From the NCBI RefSeq assembly GCF_901686465.1, contig NZ_LR594487.1:248001-312000 (forward strand): a stretch of DNA of 64,000 bases, written 5' to 3'. A program made the position numbers and the translations under genes. This stretch comes from Halorubrum sp. DM2. Its GTDB lineage: Archaea; Halobacteriota; Halobacteria; Halobacteriales; Haloferacaceae. This document shows, one piece after another, positions 60,529-64,000 of the stretch. The notes under the pieces are model-generated. The model did not search any database. It saw only the letters and a list, made by a program, of their open reading frames with translations, and was not told the DNA's origin. Numbering within the stretch: position 1 is the stretch's first letter; each line of letters opens with the position of its first letter.

Positions 60529-62118
60529 CTACCTGACCGTCAGCAGGCGGCGGAGGATGTCACCGTACGCGGGGCGGGTGACCAGCACGCCGACCAGCAC
60601 GCCGAGGATGGTGAAGATGGCGAACCCGGAGAGGTCGCCGAGCGAGAGCACCATCAGCGGCGACATCGCGATGATCGTCGTGGCCGCGGCCGCGCCGATG
60701 ACCCAGAAGGCCTGCCGGAACCGCGAGTCGAACACGGTCCGGGAGCTCACGTCGCCCTCGCTCATCACCTGGTCGGCGATGATGACGAGGTCGTCGACGC
60801 CCGTCCCGACGACCGCGATGAAGCCCGCGATCACCGCGAGTTCGAGCGGGTATCCGAGCAGCGCGGCGAACCCGAGCAGCGCGTACACCTCGGCCAGCGC
60901 CGTGACGATCATCGGTAGGGCGACGCGCGGCTCGCGGTAGCGGAGGAACACCATCCCCGCGACGGCGAACACCGAGAGGATCCCGATGACGAGCGAGTAC
61001 GTCCGGAAGTTCTCCCCCTGCGAGGCCGAGATGGACGAGGAGGTCCCCTCGCCGCTGATGTCGAGGTCGGCCGGGAGCGCGCCGGCGCGGAGGTTCAGCG
61101 AGATGGTCTGGGCCTCGCTGAACTCGCCGGTCGTGAGCCGGAACCGACCGGTCTCCGCCCACGATCCGGCACCCATGCTGTCCGCGAGCCCCGAGTCCAT
61201 CCCGAAGGAGTTGACGACCTCGTCGTTGACGACGAGCAGCAGGCAGGGGTTCCGCTCGCCGGTGAGCGACCCGTTGACGTACTCACACCGGTCGGCCCGG
61301 GTGTTGTACGCGTCCGGGAAGCCGCGCTCAACTACGGCGTCCTGGAAGTTGTTGGCCGGGGACTGACCGCTCTCGTCGGTGCTGCGGACCGTGACGGGGA
61401 CGTACGACCCCGTACCCTGGTCGCTCTGCGTGGCGGTCCCGATCTCGTCGAAGTTCTCCTGGACCAACACTCCCTCGTCGACGGCGGTCTCGTTGCCGTC
61501 GGCGTACGCGATGTCGATCCGGACGGTCCCGCGCTCTTCGAGGAGGTCGACCACGTCCTGTCGTCCCTCTCCCGGGACTTCGACGAGGATGAAGTACTCG
61601 CCGGTGATCGACTGGACCTGTTGGACGCTGCCGCCCGAGAGTCCCGCCTCGTTGATCTTCCCTTGGATGACGTTCATCGTCTCGTCGCGCGTCTCCTGCG
61701 TGACGCCCGAGCGAACGTCGGCGTACTCGTAGCCGCTGGCGTCCATCGCCCGCCTGAACTGGTCTTCGGTGACGGACGGCTCCGTGACCTCCACTGCCCG
61801 CTCGCCCGGAACGGCCCCGACGTTCCGCGCCGAGGCGTTGTCGAGTTCGGCCGCCACCGCCTCCGCGACAGTCGCCGGGCTGTCACCCCCGAACGCGACG
61901 TCGGTCGCGGTGTATCCCGACAGCGGCGCGCGGATCCGCGTCCCGCCCGCGAGGTCCAGCCCGTACTGGAGGTTCGTGATCCCCTCTCGGGCCTCGCTCG
62001 CGTCTTCGCCGGGGGCCGGCTCCGGCCCGAATCCGGGCGCGAACAGCGCCACCGTGGCACCGATCACGACGACGACGAGCAACAGGATCCGCCAGTTCTC
62101 CTTGATCGGTTCCAACAT
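60529..62118 (-). CDS. secD: Protein-export membrane protein SecD
   Basis: This 529-residue protein works with SecF to drive late steps of Sec export using the proton motive force. The first helix is NWRILLLVVVVIGATVALFA, then the D1 region ITNLQYGLDLAGGTRIRAPL (D-LxGGxR motif). A long extracytoplasmic domain runs to about 350. Five C-terminal helices (about 365-520) contain PMIVTALAEVYALLGFAALLG and VGTGVDDLVIIADQ, with conserved Asp residues. ATG 62116-62118 is used since MLEPIKENW matches archaeal SecD; it overlaps the secF stop by one base. Confidence 0.95.
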   Translation of the reverse strand: MLEPIKENWRILLLVVVVIGATVALFAPGFGPEPAPGEDASEAREGITNLQYGLDLAGGTRIRAPLSGYTATDVAFGGDSPATVAEAVAAELDNASARNVGAVPGERAVEVTEPSVTEDQFRRAMDASGYEYADVRSGVTQETRDETMNVIQGKINEAGLSGGSVQQVQSITGEYFILVEVPGEGRQDVVDLLEERGTVRIDIAYADGNETAVDEGVLVQENFDEIGTATQSDQGTGSYVPVTVRSTDESGQSPANNFQDAVVERGFPDAYNTRADRCEYVNGSLTGERNPCLLLVVNDEVVNSFGMDSGLADSMGAGSWAETGRFRLTTGEFSEAQTISLNLRAGALPADLDISGEGTSSSISASQGENFRTYSLVIGILSVFAVAGMVFLRYREPRVALPMIVTALAEVYALLGFAALLGYPLELAVIAGFIAVVGTGVDDLVIIADQVMSEGDVSSRTVFDSRFRQAFWVIGAAAATTIIAMSPLMVLSLGDLSGFAIFTILGVLVGVLVTRPAYGDILRRLLTVR

Positions 62119-62999
62119 TAGCGTTTCACCCCCTCGAACTTGTGCCAGCGAAGCAGTGAGACGTTCATCAGATACGTGTTCATCAGGTCCGCACACAGCC
62201 CGACCGAGAGGATGATCCCGATGTCACGGAGGAGACCGATGCCGAACACCGAGGCGACCACCGCCATCACGACCATCGCCGCGATGGAGGTGAGCGTCAT
62301 CGTCACCCCGGTCCGCATCGCGCGGCTCACCGACTCGTAGAACGCACCGGTTCGGCGCAGCACTGAGTCGTTCAACAGGATGTCCGAGTCGACGCTGTAC
62401 CCGATGATCATCAAAAGCGCCGCGATCGTTCCTAGCGTCATCTGTATCCCGAGCAGGTTCATCGCCGCGACCGGGATCACGAGGTCGGAGAACGCGGACG
62501 CGACGACCGCGAGCGAGGGGACGAACGTCCGGAACAGCGCGAACACGAGTACGCTCATCCCGAGGAAGGCGAGGGCCACGCCGAAGAGGGCGGTCCGCGC
62601 GGTGTCGCTCGCGAAGCTCGGCGACACCTGATCGACCGCGGTCGTCGTCAGCCCGGCCGCGCTCGCTTGGTCTTCCAAGTCGTTCGCGAGCCCCTCGGGA
62701 TCGTCCTCGGACGCTTGGAACGTGACGACCACGACGTCGTCGCCCGGGATCGTGCGGATCGAGTCCGGCTCCCGGTCGAACGCCGTCTGAATCTGCTGTT
62801 CGACATCGTCCCCGTCGTCCGCGATCCGCAGTTCGACGCCGCCGGTGAACTCCAGCCCGAGATTCGCCGGGGCCCCGGTGACGACGAACCACCCGCCGAT
62901 GATCGCCAACGCGAGGACCAGAAACGCGAGCGGCACCGCCGCAAGCTGCCGGTTCGAGTAGTCGGTGTAGTCGACTTCCGGCACCTCGATCGATACCAT
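62118..62999 (-). CDS. secF: Protein-export membrane protein SecF
   Basis: This 293-residue partner of SecD has an N-terminal helix (AVPLAFLVLALAIIGGWFVV) followed by LGLEFTGGVELRIAD, the LxFxGG motif of the family. A small extracellular domain (about 50-125) precedes five C-terminal helices. These carry VIPVAAMNLLGIQMTLGTIAALLMIIGYSVDSDILLNDSVLRR, with the Asp residues of the proton path. It is the first gene of secFD, as in other haloarchaea. The start is ATG 62997-62999. Confidence 0.95.
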   Translation of the reverse strand: MVSIEVPEVDYTDYSNRQLAAVPLAFLVLALAIIGGWFVVTGAPANLGLEFTGGVELRIADDGDDVEQQIQTAFDREPDSIRTIPGDDVVVVTFQASEDDPEGLANDLEDQASAAGLTTTAVDQVSPSFASDTARTALFGVALAFLGMSVLVFALFRTFVPSLAVVASAFSDLVIPVAAMNLLGIQMTLGTIAALLMIIGYSVDSDILLNDSVLRRTGAFYESVSRAMRTGVTMTLTSIAAMVVMAVVASVFGIGLLRDIGIILSVGLCADLMNTYLMNVSLLRWHKFEGVKR

Positions 63000-63080
63000 A
63001 AATACCGCTTCCTCCGCGGGCGCGAATAAGCCTTCTTATCTGGTGGGCCGCCGGCGAGGACGGCAGTCCGGCCGCCGGCA

Positions 63081-63551
63081 CTACGGCAGGTATCGGACCG
63101 CGACGACTCCCGGCTCCGATCGGATCTCGACGCGGTTCACGCCCAGACGGGCCGCCCGCGAGAGCGTCCCCTCGCGGTCGTCGATCACGTCGGTGACGGC
63201 GGCCTCCGTCTCCGACTCCGGCGGTGTCAACACGTGGACCTCGCCGACGCCCGCTCGTGGCTCCCGAGCCAGCTCCCCGGCCGGCGTCTCCGCGGCCAAC
63301 TCGCGCTCGTGAACCGTCGGCGGCTCCGGGCTCTCTTCGATCGACAGCGGGCGACGCTCCGCGACTTCGATCACCTGATAGGTGACCTCCATCGGTGGGT
63401 CGGGTGCGACGGTCGCCTCGACGGCGTCGTCGACGTCGACTCCGGGGTTCGAACTCAGCGTGTGGACCTGCCCGTCGTGGACGTCTTTCAGTACGGCCGA
63501 GTCGCTCTCGACGTGCGTGACGAGGAACGTACTCTCCTTCTCGTCGGTCAT
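63081..63551 (-). CDS. DUF5812 family protein
   Basis: This 156-residue acidic soluble protein matches haloarchaeal DUF5812. It begins ESTFLVTHVESDSAVLKDVHDGQVHTLSSNPGVDVDDAVEATVAPDPPMEVTY, beta-rich and OB-like in appearance. RTLSRAARLGVNRVEIRSEPGVVAVRYLP-like sequence closes it. Function is unknown. It lies 81 bp upstream of secF on the same strand and might be co-transcribed with secFD. Confidence 0.8.
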   Translation of the reverse strand: MTDEKESTFLVTHVESDSAVLKDVHDGQVHTLSSNPGVDVDDAVEATVAPDPPMEVTYQVIEVAERRPLSIEESPEPPTVHERELAAETPAGELAREPRAGVGEVHVLTPPESETEAAVTDVIDDREGTLSRAARLGVNRVEIRSEPGVVAVRYLP

Positions 63552-63641
63552 TGCGTTCCGGTAGACGCTCGGGCGACTTCCGGCTTTCGAGCCGCGGCCG
63601 CGCCGTCGACGCCGCGTCGGCCGCCGCCATCTCTCGGTTCG

Positions 63642-64000
63642 CTACGCCGCGTCAGTCTCCGGTGTCGCCCCGGCGTCCGACCCGCCGCGGAGCCGGAAGT
63701 GCGTCGCGAAGACGGCGAGCGCGGCCGCGGCCGGGGGAACGAACCCCGCCAGCTGCGGGAGCGCGTACAGCGCGTTGATCACGGCCGAGCCGCTCGGGTC
63801 CCGGAGGTCCGCGGGGGCCGAGATGATCATCGCGAGGTACAGCGAGACGAGGAACAGGAAGCCGGCGACACCCATCCACCGGTCGTAGTCGGCCGCGACG
63901 GGGTCGTCCCGGCGGTGGCGGCGGGCGACGAACAGGATCGGAGCGAGCAGCGGGCCGACGGCGGCGAGGCCGGCGACCACGAACAGCGACCGTGAGAAGA
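63642..64000 (-). CDS. Hypothetical membrane protein (5' end beyond the right edge)
   Basis: At least 119 residues with three hydrophobic helices (GLAAVGPLLAPILFVA, WMGVAGFLFLVSLYLAMIIS, LPQLAGFVPPAAAALAVFATHF) and a short acidic tail. A GTG at 63978-63980 could start it. However, the frame stays open to the edge with plausible membrane-protein sequence (FSRSLFVVAGLAAVG), so the true start is probably outside. The stop TAG is at 63642-63644. No family is recognised. Confidence 0.65.
   Translation of the reverse strand, partial: FSRSLFVVAGLAAVGPLLAPILFVARRHRRDDPVAADYDRWMGVAGFLFLVSLYLAMIISAPADLRDPSGSAVINALYALPQLAGFVPPAAAALAVFATHFRLRGGSDAGATPETDAA

Overview
The window is a chromosomal segment of an extremely halophilic archaeon (class Halobacteria, probably Halorubrum-like; the genus is an inference). 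The DNA is very GC-rich, the proteins are strongly acidic, and most genes have TATA-like boxes 22-30 nt before the start codon, which suggests leaderless transcripts. Information-processing genes are archaeal: proteasome alpha subunit, S8e, TFIIS-like factor S, SecD/SecF, RNase HII, and an elongator tRNA-Met interrupted by an 80-nt intron. About 70 genes are supported, mostly in short overlapping operons.

Layout. 1-6150: exported protein, peroxiredoxin, membrane histidine kinase, a CGCGG-type RiPP precursor candidate divergent from a DUF2249 gene, methionine aminopeptidase and a HIT protein. 6150-9520: tungstate ABC transporter (tupABC) divergent from a ModE/molbindin-type regulator. 9600-19800: TrpRS, a HerA-like ATPase, acetamidase, proteasome alpha, and a CARDB protein-ABC ATPase-FtsX permease operon. 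20000-21100: a low-GC lipoprotein gene that looks foreign. 21150-31200: PdxS, MobA, a J-domain membrane protein, MutS-MutL and MscS. 31200-37700: DUF7115 protein, tRNA-Met, small membrane proteins, a CBS protein, an intact IS6-type element and an amidohydrolase. 37800-40750: hemC-cobA-hemD tetrapyrrole operon. 40860-48290: beta-RFAP synthase with a RecA-like protein, coiled-coil and Asp-repeat zinc proteins, a molybdate/sulfate-type transporter and transcription factor S. 48350-51290: AbiE type IV toxin-antitoxin module sitting in the 3' end of mutY. 51300-64000: nitrilase-like enzyme, DpsA, regulators, a K+ channel/RCK protein, S8e, RNase HII, a GDT1-type transporter with a DtxR/SirR regulator, secDF and small haloarchaeal families.

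Two items stand out. First, four copies of a 254-381 bp repeat (11285-11540, 29589-29842, 34776-35033, 45834-46214) lie in intergenic gaps. Each has the same three hairpins, two invariant sequence boxes and a symmetric GGG/GGG internal loop, and the stems differ between copies by compensatory base changes. I know no name for this element. Second, the low-GC AbiE phage-defence module separates mutY from a 3' fragment that encodes an alternative MutY C-terminus. This looks like integration into mutY with regeneration of the reading frame by incoming DNA.

Metal and cofactor themes recur: tungstate uptake, MobA, a molybdate-type transporter, DtxR/SirR regulation with GDT1, iron storage by DpsA, and siroheme/heme synthesis. 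Several of these promoters carry palindromes at the transcription start, which suggests repression by metal-sensing regulators.
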